A program made the translations under genes and the position numbers. Source: Rhodococcus_G sp042879035 (lineage in GTDB: Bacteria; Actinomycetota; Actinomycetes; Mycobacteriales; Mycobacteriaceae). From it: a stretch of DNA of 64,000 bases. Each line of letters starts with the position of its first letter. Position 1 is the stretch's first letter. This document shows, one piece after another, positions 35,501-44,550 of this stretch. Below the pieces are notes generated by a model, which saw only the letters and a program-made list of their open reading frames with translations, was not told where the DNA came from and ran no database searches. The stretch is from the NCBI RefSeq assembly GCF_042879035.1, contig NZ_JBIAOU010000001.1:992001-1056000 (forward strand), written 5' to 3'.

Positions 35501-35784
35501 TCGGAAACGGTGGGCGCCTCGGCAGCGGGTTCCTCGGTGACGGGCTCCTCCCCCGCGGGTGCCGAGGCCTCGGCGTCCGGCGCACGGAACACGCTGTACA
35601 CGCGCTCGGCGAGCTCACGGTCGACGCTGGACTGAGCACTGCGCAGTTCGGTACCGAATTCGGCGACCTGCGCAAGAACCTGCTTGCTGGTCAGGCCGAG
35701 AAGTTTCGCGAGTGCATGGACTCGGATCTTGGCCGGAAATTCGGGGGTGGTCTGTGAAGTTTCGGGCGGCGCTTGATCGGCCAC
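32545..35784 (-). CDS. rne: Ribonuclease E/G
   Basis: A 1079-residue endoribonuclease for mRNA decay and rRNA processing. The catalytic core lies roughly in residues 370-830: an S1 RNA-binding segment (GNVYLGRVQNVLPSMEAAF), the metal-binding aspartates in VVDVNTG and VVDFIDMVLESNRD, and the zinc-link CEHCHGRG. Long low-complexity Ala/Glu/Pro-rich and RRRRRR-rich arms flank the core on both sides, as in actinobacterial RNase E. ATG 35784 opens with VHALAKLLGLTSKQV, a helical element resembling the N-terminus of IF2. A 418-bp gap precedes it. Confidence 0.95.
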   Translation of the reverse strand: MADQAPPETSQTTPEFPAKIRVHALAKLLGLTSKQVLAQVAEFGTELRSAQSSVDRELAERVYSVFRAPDAEASAPAGEEPVTEEPAAEAPTVSEPVAVVQATPEDIAAAGIPESAQPGLFTDVDTQQAQPAESAETPLFQAPLFLQPEAPAEPAPRRRRARREAAAPDEAAPIEVTTVTPAEPQPEQDQPAAGTAEPATVEEQPETHAEGEDESGEGQGRRRRRGRRGRGRGRGEQGAETETETASESEAARESEAVDGESAVEAGEPEGARGRDAEAGEESAEVDEAAGAEGEDAEEAGDGSSRRRRRRRRRKGSSEAVDATEDDGVTTVVHEREPRTKARAKDEVQGISGSTRLEAKRQRRRDGRDAGRRRPPILTESEFLARREAVDRVMVVREKSDGAHPEGLTQVAVLEDDVLVEHFVTSSASASMVGNVYLGRVQNVLPSMEAAFIDIGRGRNGVLYAGEVNWEAAGLGGNSRKIEQALKPGDQVLVQVSKDPVGHKGARLTTQISLAGRFLVYVPGGTSTGISRKLPDTERKRLKEILREVVPPEAGVIIRTAAEGVSEEELARDVQRLQSQWAEIEQQAADKGKSGTPKALYEEPDMLVKVVRDLFNEDFSKIVIEGEKSWSTVENYIRTVAADLLPRVERYEAEQGGPDVFAVKRIDEQLAKALDRKVWLPSGGTLVIDRTEAMTVVDVNTGKFTGAGGNLEETVTRNNLEAAEEIVRQMRLRDIGGMIVVDFIDMVLESNRDLVLRRLTESLGRDRTRHQVSEVTSLGLVQMTRKKLGTGLVEAFSSTCEHCHGRGIIVHAEPVEVRSGDDGAARAQGRGESGGRRKRGRDKSSAPAEQPAEKNGQAPESGAPAKRAHPVALAMAAHQHEEHPETDAEPAAAATAPAEEAHEEVPTAETAPVEATHDEAAPVEVSIVEAAPADEVAWVDATPAVAEVAAEAVVTDAVIEEAVSAAAAEPAVAAAVETAEPAVDGAVATEVAAPRGRRRARRASRAAAAPEGSSDTVVVLPVEPVATAPTEPVVVPPVLAQPPAAVVPGDGGTAAEPAAPKRRPRRRAAARPAGPPVEG

Positions 35785-36202
35785 GTAAGTCTCCTCGGGC
35801 CCCCGGGCGCGTCCACCTGTCGGTGTGCGCGGCCACTCGAGGGCGCTGTCTGTGTTCTCACACGGGGGGTGTGATCTTCTGGTCTCGCCCCGCGCGGTTT
35901 GTCGGTGATCAGGTGGTCACGTCCAACTCGTACGGCGCCTGGCAGGCTGAACTCCGCGGTCGGTGCACCTGATCATCCAGCGTGCCACCGGCGAGGGATT
36001 TCCTGCGCGCGGCGGCAGCGATGCGGGCATCGAGCCGTGGTGTCATCCGGTCGGACCACACCCGAACTCCGGCGGAGTGACACGAGCGTGGGTCAACCGC
36101 CACCAGTATCCCACACGTGGGAGGCGGCCCGCGCCAACGGCGCCCTCTCCGGCTGCGAGGTGTCGAGTCGGCCTCCCGCTCGACACCCCTCAGGTCAGAG
36201 GG
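35785..36202. other. Intergenic region, rne leader
   Basis: No convincing gene in 418 bp. It probably holds the rne promoter and a long 5' leader. Visible elements are a TCACAC-GTGTGA hairpin at 35858-35874, arms CCCAC/GTGGG at 36110-36121 and a minus-strand GATACT hexamer at 36105-36110 that could be a -10 box. RNase E is often autoregulated through its leader, but I cannot show that here. Confidence 0.5.
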
Positions 36203-36622
36203 TCAGGAGCGAGCGAGGTGCGGGAACCAGAGTGCGATCTCGCGCTCGGCCGACTCGACCGAGTCGGAGCCGTGCACGAGATTGCGCTGTCCGTCGAGCG
36301 CGAGGTCGCCGCGGATGGTGCCGGGGACGGCCTTCTCGACGGGGTCGGTGCCGCCGGCGATCTGCCGGAACGCCGCGATCGCACGGGGTCCCTCGACAAC
36401 GGCCGCGACGAGCGGACCGGAGGTGATGAACTCGAGCAGTCCCGGGTAGAAGGGGCGCTCGGCGTGCTCCGCGTAGTGCGTGCCCGCGACCGCGGTGTCG
36501 GCGGTGCGCATCTCCAGTGCAGTGACGGCAAGGCCCTTGCGTTCGATCCGCGCGAGGATGTCCCCGACGAGTCGGCGGGCGACGCCGTCGGGCTTGATCA
36601 GTACCAGGGTCCGCTCAGTCAC
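36203..36622 (-). CDS. ndk: Nucleoside diphosphate kinase
   Basis: The 139-residue enzyme balances NTP and dNTP pools by phosphate transfer through a phospho-histidine. The active site is NLVHGSDS and the N-terminus TERTLVLIKPDGVARRLVGD is canonical. It is followed by the long rne leader and preceded by DUF4233-folC-valS, the mycobacterial order. Confidence 0.97.
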   Translation of the reverse strand: MTERTLVLIKPDGVARRLVGDILARIERKGLAVTALEMRTADTAVAGTHYAEHAERPFYPGLLEFITSGPLVAAVVEGPRAIAAFRQIAGGTDPVEKAVPGTIRGDLALDGQRNLVHGSDSVESAEREIALWFPHLARS

Positions 36623-36641
36623 GAGCAGTCACCCTAGTAGG

Positions 36642-37043
36642 TCAGTCCCGTTGCCCGGGAAGCAGTCCCCGCTCGATCCGGGCGACTATGTCCTTGCGCA
36701 GGTAGAGCATGTACACCCACACGGCGGCGAACAACAGGCCGAGGGCGCCGATCGCGGGGTGGATGAACCAGGCCGCGATCATCGCGACCTGCAGACCGAG
36801 GTTCAAGCCCATCGCCCAGGGCCGGGACTGCACACCACAGGCGAGGATCATCAGCAGCCCGAGCACCACCAGGTAGACGGTCGCGCCGGCTCCGATTCCG
36901 TCGCCGAGCTTCGCGACCGCGGGAATCCCGAGGAACACCACGATGGCCTCGAGGATCAGGGTGCCGGAGCAGACACCCCGGAAACCCTTCCACGGGTCGG
37001 TGGTCGGCGGCTTGAATCCGGCCGGTTGATCGGGAGTGCTCAC
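36642..37043 (-). CDS. DUF4233 membrane protein
   Basis: A 133-residue protein with about four transmembrane helices (for example LILEAIVVFLGIPAVAKLG and GALGLLFAAVWVYMLYL) and a short basic C-terminus. It belongs to the actinobacterial DUF4233 family, found between folC and ndk. The start overlaps the folC stop by 4 bp. Function is unknown. Confidence 0.88.
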   Translation of the reverse strand: MSTPDQPAGFKPPTTDPWKGFRGVCSGTLILEAIVVFLGIPAVAKLGDGIGAGATVYLVVLGLLMILACGVQSRPWAMGLNLGLQVAMIAAWFIHPAIGALGLLFAAVWVYMLYLRKDIVARIERGLLPGQRD

Positions 37044-38467
37044 GCGGGGTCCTTTCCGAACAGGGTGCGGGCGGCGCCTGCGGTGACGACGGACCCGGTG
37101 ACGACGACACCGGCCCCCGATACGGCTTCGCCCGGCTCGGCGACCTCTTCGGCCAGACCGATCGCGGTTTCGATGGCGTCGGGCAGGGTCGGGGCGACGA
37201 CCACCCGTTCGTCGCCGAACCGGGCAACCGCCAGGTCGGCGAGCTGCTCGACGTCCATCCCGCGGGGCGACCCGTTGTGGGTGACGACGAGTTCGTCGAA
37301 GACCGGCTCGAGCGCGGTGAGGATGCCGTCGACGTCCTTGTCCCCCATCACGGCGACGACTCCGACGAGCTTGCGGAAGTCGAACTCGGCGGACAGGGCC
37401 GCCGCGAGCGCGCGGGCACCGTCGGGATTGTGGGCGGCGTCGAGGAACACCGTGGGGGCGCTGCGAACCCGTTCGAGCCGGCCCGGATTCGTCAGGGACG
37501 CAAAGCCTTCCCGGACCGCGTCCACGTCCAGCTGCCGGTCCGGTCCGGCCCCGAAGAAGGCCTCGACCGCGGCGAGTGCGAGGGACGCGTTGCGGGCCTG
37601 GTGCTCACCGTGCAGCGGCAGGAAAATGTCGGTGTACACACCGCCGAGGCCCTGCAGTTCGAGCTGCTGACCACCGACGGCGATCTGCCGGGCCAGCACG
37701 GTGAACTCGGAGCCCTCGCGCGCGACGGCGGCGTCGGCCTCCACCGCCCGCCGCAGCAGCACGTCCATCACCTCCGGCTCCTGCTGCGCGAGGATGGCGA
37801 CGGTGTCGTGGGGCACGACGGACTCGGGTGCCTTCTTGATGATCCCGGCCTTCTCCGCGGCGATGCCGGCCAGGTCCGTGCCGAGGTATTCGGCGTGGTC
37901 GAGACTGATCGGGGTGATCACCGCGACCTGACCGTCGATGACGTTCGTTGCGTCCCAACGCCCGCCGAGCCCGACCTCGATCACACCGACGTCGACGGGC
38001 GCCTCCGCGAACGCGGCGAACGCCATCGCGGTGAGCACCTCGAACTTGCTCATCGCCGGGCCGCCCGCGGCCTGGGACTGCTCGTCGATCATCTGGATGT
38101 ACGGCGCCAGCTCGGTGTAGGTGTCGACGTAGGTCCGCGGCGAGACCGGGGCGCCGTCGATACTGATCCGCTCGGTGGCCAGCTGCAGGTGCGGGCTGGT
38201 GGTCCGGCCGACCCGGCGGTGCAGCCGGGTCATCAGGGCGTCGATCATCCGGGTGACCGACGTCTTGCCGTTGGTGCCCGCGACGTGGATCGCCGGGTAC
38301 GCCTGCTGCGGCGACCCGAGCAGGTCCATCAGCGCGGAGATCCGGGTCAGGGACGGTTCGATCTTCGTCTCCGGCCACCGCTTGTCGAGCTCGGCCTCGA
38401 CGAGGGCGAGCTCGGCGAGATCGACCGGGGTCGGCGCCCCGGACTGCTCGGGTCGCTCGTCGCTCAC
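37040..38467 (-). CDS. folC: Folylpolyglutamate synthase / dihydrofolate synthase
   Basis: The 475-residue Mur-ligase-like enzyme adds glutamate to dihydropteroate and to folates. The ATP-binding P-loop is HVAGTNGKTSVTRMIDAL and the second signature GLGGRWDATNVIDG is present, along with LDAAHNPDGARALA. GTG 38467 overlaps the valS stop by 4 bp. Part of valS-folC-DUF4233-ndk. Confidence 0.95.
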   Translation of the reverse strand: MSDERPEQSGAPTPVDLAELALVEAELDKRWPETKIEPSLTRISALMDLLGSPQQAYPAIHVAGTNGKTSVTRMIDALMTRLHRRVGRTTSPHLQLATERISIDGAPVSPRTYVDTYTELAPYIQMIDEQSQAAGGPAMSKFEVLTAMAFAAFAEAPVDVGVIEVGLGGRWDATNVIDGQVAVITPISLDHAEYLGTDLAGIAAEKAGIIKKAPESVVPHDTVAILAQQEPEVMDVLLRRAVEADAAVAREGSEFTVLARQIAVGGQQLELQGLGGVYTDIFLPLHGEHQARNASLALAAVEAFFGAGPDRQLDVDAVREGFASLTNPGRLERVRSAPTVFLDAAHNPDGARALAAALSAEFDFRKLVGVVAVMGDKDVDGILTALEPVFDELVVTHNGSPRGMDVEQLADLAVARFGDERVVVAPTLPDAIETAIGLAEEVAEPGEAVSGAGVVVTGSVVTAGAARTLFGKDPA

Positions 38468-41127
38468 GCCTGACCCAGCTCCTCGAGGCGAGCGGAGATG
38501 CGGGTGATCTCCTCCTGCGCGACCTGCTGACGGCCACGGATCTTGTCGACCACGGCGTCGGGCGCCTTGGCGAGGAACGCCTCGTTGCCGAGCTTGGCGG
38601 TGGTGCCCGCGAGTTCCTTCTCGGCGACCGCGAGATCCTTCTCCAGGCGCTTGCGCTCGGCCGCGACGTCCACCGATCCCGAGGTGTCGAGTTCGACGGT
38701 GACGGTGGCGCGGCTGAGCCGCACCTCGATCGAGGCGGTGGCGGAGAAGCCGTCGGCCGGCTCGGTGAGTTTCGCCAGCGACGCCACCGCGCCGACCTGC
38801 GCGGTGAGGTCGGCGGCGTCGATCGCGCCGAGCCGGGCAGCCACCTTCTGGGACGGCTTGAGGCCCTGGTCGCTGCGGAATCGCCGGATCTCGGTGACCA
38901 GTTTCTGCAGGTCCGCGACGCGACGGGTCGCGTCGGCGTCGGTGGGCACCCCGGTGGCGGCGGGCCACGGGGCGATCACCACGGACTCACCGCCGGTGAG
39001 CACCTTCCAGAGGGTCTCGGTGACGAACGGGATCACGGGGTGCAGCAACCGCAGCAGCGCGTCCAGGACGGTGCCGAGCACCGCCTTGGTGCCGTCGGCG
39101 TGGACGCTGCCCTCGGCGAGCTGCGGCTTGGCCAGTTCGAGGTACCAGTCGCAGACCTCGTCCCACGCGAAGTGGTACAGCGCCTCGCACGCCTTGGAGA
39201 ACTCGTAGCGCTCGAAGGCGTCGTCGACCTCGGCCCGGACCTGCTCGAGCCGGTCCAGGATCCACCGGTCGGCGTCGGTGAGCAGCGTCCGGTCCGGAAG
39301 GTCGGCGACGACGGCGCCGTTCATCAGCGCGAACTTCGTCGCGTTGAACAGCTTGTTCGCGAAGTTCCGGGACGACTGGGCGTGGTCCTCGCCGACGGCG
39401 AGGTCGCTGCCCGGGTTGGCGCCGCGGGCGAGGGTGAAGCGCAGCGCGTCGGCGCCGAAACGGTCCACCCAGTCCAGCGGGTCGATGCCGTTGCCCCGGG
39501 ACTTCGACATCTTCTTGCCGTACTGGTCGCGGACCAGACCGTGCAGGAACAGGTCGGTGAACGGAACCTTGCCGCCACCGATGGACTCGTCGTCGACGAC
39601 ATGGGTGCCGAACATCATCATCCGGGCCACCCAGAAGAACAGGATGTCGTAGCCGGTGACGAGAACGCTTGTCGGGTAGAACTTCTCGAGTTCGGGAGTC
39701 TTCTCGGGCCATCCCATCGTCGAGAACGGCCACAGGCCGGACGAGAACCACGTGTCGAGGACGTCGGGGTCCTGCTCCCAGCCCTCGGGCGCGGACTCGT
39801 CGGGCCCGAAGCACTCGACCTCCCCGTTCGGGCCGTACCAGATCGGGATCCGGTGGCCCCACCACAGCTGCCGCGAGATGCACCAGTCGTGCATGTGGTC
39901 GACCCAGGCGAACCAGCGCGGTTCCTGGCTGGCGGGGTGAATCGTGGTCTGTCCGCCGCGGACGGCGTCGCCGGCGGCCTTCGCGAGGTCGTCGACCTTG
40001 ACCCACCACTGCATCGACAGGCGCGGCTCGATGGTCTCACCGGACCGTTCGGAGTGCCCGACACTGTGCACGTACGGACGCTTCTCGGCGACGACGCGAC
40101 CCTGCTCGGCGAGCGCTTCGCGCACCTTGACGCGGGCCTCGAACCGGTCCATGCCGTCGAACTGCGTTCCGGTGTCGGCGATCCTGCCGGTCTTGTCCAT
40201 GATGGTGGGCATCGGCAGGTTGTGCCGCAGACCCATCTCGAAGTCGTTGGGGTCGTGCGCGGGGGTGATCTTCACCGCGCCGGTGCCGAACTCGGGGTCG
40301 ACGTAGTCGTCGGCAATGATCGGGATCCGGCGTCCGGTGAACGGGTGCTCGAGCGTGGTGCCGACGAGGTGCTGGTAGCGCACGTCGTCGGGGTGGACGG
40401 CGACGGCGGTGTCGCCGAGCATCGTCTCCACGCGGGTGGTCGCGACGATGACGTGCGGCTCGGCGTCGTCGAGGGAGCCGTAGCGCAGCGACACCAGCTC
40501 GCCCTCGACCTCCTCGAACTTCACCTCGATGTCGGAGATCGCGGTCTGCAGCACCGGCGACCAGTTCACCAGCCGTTCGGCGCGGTAGATCAGGCCCTCG
40601 TCGTAGAGCCGCTTGAACATGGTCTGCACGGCCCGGGACAGGCCCTCGTCCATGGTGAACCGGTCGCGGGACCAGTCGACGCCGTCACCGATGCGCCGCA
40701 TCTGGCCCTGGATGGTGCCGCCGGATTCGCGCTTCCACTCCCAGACCTTCTCGATGAAGGCGTCGCGGCCCAGGTCTTCCTTGCCGGTGCCGGCGGCGGC
40801 GAGCTGCTTCTCGACGAGCGTCTGGGTGGCGATGCCCGCGTGGTCCATGCCGGGCAGCCACAGCACCTCGTAGCCCTGCATCCGCTTGCGGCGGGTGAGG
40901 GCGTCCATCAGGGTGTGGTCGAGGGCGTGGCCCATGTGCAGGCTGCCGGTGACGTTCGGCGGCGGCAGCACGATGGAGTAGCCGGGCTTGTCGCTGGACG
41001 CGTCGGCCTCGAAGTACCCGGCCGCTACCCAGCCCTCGTACAACTGCTCCTCGACGGCACTGGGGTCCCAGCTCTTGGGAAGGGTGTCGGCGGGGTTCTC
41101 GGGGTTCTGCGGCGAGGCACTGGTCAC
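38464..41127 (-). CDS. valS: Valyl-tRNA synthetase
   Basis: An 887-residue class I aminoacyl-tRNA synthetase with HIGH-type motif in PPNVTGSLHMGHALDHT, the editing domain in the middle, and KMSKS in GKKMSKSRGNGIDPL. A C-terminal coiled coil of about 65 residues is typical of ValRS. It starts the valS-folC operon. Confidence 0.98.
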   Translation of the reverse strand: MTSASPQNPENPADTLPKSWDPSAVEEQLYEGWVAAGYFEADASSDKPGYSIVLPPPNVTGSLHMGHALDHTLMDALTRRKRMQGYEVLWLPGMDHAGIATQTLVEKQLAAAGTGKEDLGRDAFIEKVWEWKRESGGTIQGQMRRIGDGVDWSRDRFTMDEGLSRAVQTMFKRLYDEGLIYRAERLVNWSPVLQTAISDIEVKFEEVEGELVSLRYGSLDDAEPHVIVATTRVETMLGDTAVAVHPDDVRYQHLVGTTLEHPFTGRRIPIIADDYVDPEFGTGAVKITPAHDPNDFEMGLRHNLPMPTIMDKTGRIADTGTQFDGMDRFEARVKVREALAEQGRVVAEKRPYVHSVGHSERSGETIEPRLSMQWWVKVDDLAKAAGDAVRGGQTTIHPASQEPRWFAWVDHMHDWCISRQLWWGHRIPIWYGPNGEVECFGPDESAPEGWEQDPDVLDTWFSSGLWPFSTMGWPEKTPELEKFYPTSVLVTGYDILFFWVARMMMFGTHVVDDESIGGGKVPFTDLFLHGLVRDQYGKKMSKSRGNGIDPLDWVDRFGADALRFTLARGANPGSDLAVGEDHAQSSRNFANKLFNATKFALMNGAVVADLPDRTLLTDADRWILDRLEQVRAEVDDAFERYEFSKACEALYHFAWDEVCDWYLELAKPQLAEGSVHADGTKAVLGTVLDALLRLLHPVIPFVTETLWKVLTGGESVVIAPWPAATGVPTDADATRRVADLQKLVTEIRRFRSDQGLKPSQKVAARLGAIDAADLTAQVGAVASLAKLTEPADGFSATASIEVRLSRATVTVELDTSGSVDVAAERKRLEKDLAVAEKELAGTTAKLGNEAFLAKAPDAVVDKIRGRQQVAQEEITRISARLEELGQA

Positions 41128-41237
41128 CTGCGCAATTCTAGAGAACGACGCCTACCGTGGTTCGCGCCACATGGCTCAGGGCGTCGAGCCGCCGAAATTC
41201 GATGGCCCGTCCGTTCCGGACGGGGTGTGATGGCCCT

Positions 41238-42632
41238 GTGCATCTCCCCGAGTACGCGGGCCTCGACGCGGTCGGCCTCGCCGAGCTGATCCGGTCGAAA
41301 CAGGTGACGGCCGGCGAGGTCGAGGAGGCCGCCCGCCGCGCAGTCGACGCGGTGAACACCGACCTGAACGCGCTGACGGGCCCCCTGTTCGATCCGGCTC
41401 CAGCGGCGGATCCTGCCGGGCCGCTGGCCGGCGTGCCGTTCGTCGTCAAGGACAGTGGCCCCGTCGCGCGGGGCGTCCCGTTCACCCTGGGCAGCCGTGC
41501 GCTGCGCGGGGCCGTGGCTGCCACCGATCACGCGATCATGGCGCGGTTTCGTGCGGCGGGGCTGGTCGCGCTCGCCCAGAGCACCACACCGGAACTGGGC
41601 CTGAACTTCGCGACCGAATCCCGGCGGTACGGCGCGACGCGGAATCCGTGGCACCTCGGCCGCGGCGTCGGTGGGTCCAGCGGCGGATCGGCGGCCCTGG
41701 TCGCGGCGGGGGCGGTACCGCTCGCGCACGGCAACGACGGTGCCGGATCACTGCGGGTACCGGCCGCGTGCTGCGGGGTGGTCGGGCTGAAGCCGAGCCG
41801 GGGCCGCGTTCCGGGTGGTGAGATCGGCTTCGGCCAGGTGTACGAGTTCGGGTTGACGCGGACCGTCCGGGACTGCGCGGCCCTGCTCGACGCGGTGTCC
41901 GGGCCGATCGTCGGCGAGAGGTACCCGATCGCTCCCCCGGCCCGGCCGTACGCGACCGCGGTCGACACCGACCCCGGCCGTCTGCGGATCGCGGTCAGCA
42001 CGGCCGCCGCCGTACCCGTGGACCGTCAGGTCGCGGACACGGCGGTCGCTGTCGGCCAGGTCCTCGACTGGATCGGCCACGACGTCCGCGAGGCCGCACC
42101 CGCGGTCGAGCCCGACGACGTGGTCGAGGCGTGTGTCCTCACCGCGCTGTCGACGGGCGCGGCGATACTGCGCGCACCCGTCCGGCCGAATCCCGATCTG
42201 CTCGAATCGGTGTCCCGCACCGTACTCCAGGAAGCAGGGGCCGCCACGCTGCTCGACACCGTCGCCGGCCTGGACGCCCAACACCGTGTGATCGGTGCGG
42301 TCGCCTCGTTCTTCACGACCACCGATCTGCTGGTGACACCCACACTCGCACAACTGCCGCCACGGCACGGCACCCTCGACTACGACACGGAGGGCCACAC
42401 CGTGCGGTCGTGGCTGCACCGGATCTTCGAGTTCGGGCCGTTCACCGCCGCCTACAACGTGTCGGGAAATCCGGCGATCGGTCTGCCGCTCGGGCACAGT
42501 CGTGAGGGGCTGCCGATCGGGGTGCAGCTCGTCGCCGCGCACGGTCGCGAGGACCTGCTGCTGTCCGTGGCGTCACAGCTCGAGCAGGCGGTGCCGTGGC
42601 GGGATCGCATCCCGCCGGTGTTCGCGGGATGA
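41238..42632 (+). CDS. Amidase signature family enzyme
   Basis: A 464-residue amidase with the Ser-cisSer-Lys triad. Lys is in PFVVKDSG, the Ser-rich loop is GVGGSSGGSAAL and the nucleophile Ser is in GAGSLRVPAA. The family hydrolyses carboxamides, including aryl and aliphatic amides; substrate unknown. GTG 41238 (VHLPEYAGLDAVGLAELI) is my start; ATG 41202 would add 12 residues. The first part of the region overlaps the valS divergent promoter. It is convergent with the SDR gene. Confidence 0.88.
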   Translation: MHLPEYAGLDAVGLAELIRSKQVTAGEVEEAARRAVDAVNTDLNALTGPLFDPAPAADPAGPLAGVPFVVKDSGPVARGVPFTLGSRALRGAVAATDHAIMARFRAAGLVALAQSTTPELGLNFATESRRYGATRNPWHLGRGVGGSSGGSAALVAAGAVPLAHGNDGAGSLRVPAACCGVVGLKPSRGRVPGGEIGFGQVYEFGLTRTVRDCAALLDAVSGPIVGERYPIAPPARPYATAVDTDPGRLRIAVSTAAAVPVDRQVADTAVAVGQVLDWIGHDVREAAPAVEPDDVVEACVLTALSTGAAILRAPVRPNPDLLESVSRTVLQEAGAATLLDTVAGLDAQHRVIGAVASFFTTTDLLVTPTLAQLPPRHGTLDYDTEGHTVRSWLHRIFEFGPFTAAYNVSGNPAIGLPLGHSREGLPIGVQLVAAHGREDLLLSVASQLEQAVPWRDRIPPVFAG

Positions 42633-42667
42633 CTCGCCACCGCAGGTGCGGGCACTCCCCCGACGGC

Positions 42668-43468
42668 TCAGCGGAGCCCGTGCTTGCGGGAGACGATCTT
42701 CTCGACGAGTCCGCGGGGCGCGATCCGGCGTAACGCGAACACGAGGGGCGCGTTGCTGCCGACGGCGTACAGCGGTTTCGGTCGTTTCGCGTCGATCGCC
42801 TTCAGCACGGTCTGCGCGACCGTGTCGGCGGTGATGCCCGACCGTTCGTTGGCGTCGAGGTGTTCGATCATGGTGCGGTAGTCGGCCGTGTACGGCGATC
42901 CCTCGGCGAGGTAGTGGGTGCGGCGCTCGCCGATGCCGGTGCTGATCGACCCGGGTTCGACGGTGGTGATCGCGACCCCGAACGGCGACACCTCCCGGCG
43001 CGCGGCAGTGGCGAATCCCTTGATCGCCGCCTTCGTCGCCACGTACGAGGAGCGGTGGGCGAGAGGGAAACTGGCGAGCATCGACCCGACCATGACGACG
43101 CGGCCGTACCGGCGGGCACGCATCCCCGGCAGCACCAGCTGGGTCAGCCGGACCGCGCCGAAGACGTTGGTGCGGAACAGTCGCTCGATGGCGTCCGTCG
43201 GCAGTTCCTCGAGGGGCCCGCTCTGGCTCTCCCCCGCGTTGTTGACCAGCACGTCGACGGCACCGGCCGCGGCGGCACAGGCCTCGATGCTCGCCTCGTC
43301 GGTGAGGTCGAGCGCCAGGTACTCGACGCCGGGGATCGGGTGCGCGATCCTGGCCGGATTCCGGCTGGTGCCGTACACCGTCCAGCCGCGGCCGGCGAGC
43401 GCCCGCGCGACGGCCGCACCGATTCCCGACGACGCCCCTGTCACCAGAGCTGTCCGCGGAGTTGCCAC
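42668..43468 (-). CDS. Short-chain dehydrogenase/reductase
   Basis: A 266-residue classical SDR. The cofactor motif VTGASSGIG, NNAG and the catalytic Ser-Tyr-Lys (S in VGSMLASFPLAHRSSYVATK) are all visible. The GTG start 43468 is preceded by GAAGGAAAGGA. It lies 59 bp downstream of the siderophore-binding protein gene and may share its iron-regulated transcript. Substrate unknown. Confidence 0.88.
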   Translation of the reverse strand: MATPRTALVTGASSGIGAAVARALAGRGWTVYGTSRNPARIAHPIPGVEYLALDLTDEASIEACAAAAGAVDVLVNNAGESQSGPLEELPTDAIERLFRTNVFGAVRLTQLVLPGMRARRYGRVVMVGSMLASFPLAHRSSYVATKAAIKGFATAARREVSPFGVAITTVEPGSISTGIGERRTHYLAEGSPYTADYRTMIEHLDANERSGITADTVAQTVLKAIDAKRPKPLYAVGSNAPLVFALRRIAPRGLVEKIVSRKHGLR

Positions 43469-43527
43469 GTGTCGGATCCTTTCCTTCTGCGTCCCGCGCG
43501 CCCACGGGCGTGCGACACGTGCGGGCG

Positions 43528-44523
43528 TTACGGGGCCAGCAGCGGGGCGATGCGGGGCGGAATGTTCTCCAGCGCGTAGGGCAGGGACAGGACCGTGCTC
43601 CACGTCATCGCCTCGGCGGCTTCGTCCTCGAGAATGATGACGCGCCCCTCCTTGACGGCGGGCAGCTCCGCGTAGACCGGGGTGGCGGCGAGTTCGGCGC
43701 GCAGCTTGTCGCCGAATCCCCCACCGGCGTACCAGACCAGGAGGTCGGCGTCGGCGAGGGTGAGCTGTTCGGTGCTGATCGGCGCGAAGTTCGTGTTCGT
43801 GATCTGCTGGGTGACAGGCGGATTGACGAATCCGAGTTCGGTGAAGAACCGCACCTTCGGATCCTCGGGGCCGTAGACGCCGAACTGGCCGGGGCCCTTG
43901 AGGGCGCCGACGATGACGGTCTTGCCCTGGAACGACGGGTTGGCGGCGGCGACGTCGGTGAACTGCTGCTGCACCGAGGTGACCAGTTCCTCGGCCTTGT
44001 CCGTCCGGCCCAGAGCCTGACCGATGATCCGGGTCTGGTCCTGCCACGGCACACCGAAGTCGGCGAACTCCTTCGGCTGCGCGACGGTCGGTGCGAGCGC
44101 CGAGAGCTTGTCGTGTTCGCCCTGCGTGATTCCGGAGTAGGTGCCGACGATCAGGTCCGGCGTGGTCGACGCGACCTTCTCGACGTCGATGCCGGTCCCG
44201 GCGGCGCCGATGATCGTCGGATTCGCGCCGCCGAGGAGGTCGTGCGCCCACGGCCACGTCGCGTCGGGTTGGTTGCCGTACCAGTCGAACACGCCGACGG
44301 GGACGACGCCGAGCGCGAGGATGGCGTCCTGGTCGTTGTAGCCGACGCTCGTGACGCGTTGCGGGTCGGCCGGAACGACGGTCTCGCCGTACTTGTCGGA
44401 GACGGTGGCGCCCGCCGAGCCGCCGGAGTCGCCGTCGTCGCGGCCGCACGCGGCCGCGGCCGCGGCCAGTACCAGTCCCGACGTTCCGATCAGGAATCCA
44501 CGTCGCGTGACTCGCCCGGCCAT
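43528..44523 (-). CDS. Iron-siderophore ABC transporter substrate-binding lipoprotein
   Basis: A 331-residue FecB/FhuD-type periplasmic binding protein. The signal peptide has a twin-arginine motif (RVTRRGFLIG) and a lipobox ending AAACG, so it is predicted to be Tat-exported and lipid-anchored. Family segments include VVPADPQRVTSVG and DLIVGTYSGI. AAGGAGG precedes ATG 44523. No permease or ATPase is nearby, so the transport partner is elsewhere. A candidate IdeR box lies 28-46 bp upstream. Confidence 0.92.
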   Translation of the reverse strand: MAGRVTRRGFLIGTSGLVLAAAAAACGRDDGDSGGSAGATVSDKYGETVVPADPQRVTSVGYNDQDAILALGVVPVGVFDWYGNQPDATWPWAHDLLGGANPTIIGAAGTGIDVEKVASTTPDLIVGTYSGITQGEHDKLSALAPTVAQPKEFADFGVPWQDQTRIIGQALGRTDKAEELVTSVQQQFTDVAAANPSFQGKTVIVGALKGPGQFGVYGPEDPKVRFFTELGFVNPPVTQQITNTNFAPISTEQLTLADADLLVWYAGGGFGDKLRAELAATPVYAELPAVKEGRVIILEDEAAEAMTWSTVLSLPYALENIPPRIAPLLAP

Positions 44524-44550
44524 CGGTCCTCCTTGGTTTTCGACCCGAAA

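Noticed and set aside
35909..36103. 64-codon minus-strand frame in the rne leader region
   Set aside because: No family resemblance, no clear ribosome-binding site, and it overlaps likely promoter elements. A leader peptide cannot be excluded but is not supported.
41157..41237. Longer N-terminus for the amidase
   Set aside because: The extra residues are Arg/Ser-rich and overlap the valS promoter region; GTG 41238 begins the family-like sequence.
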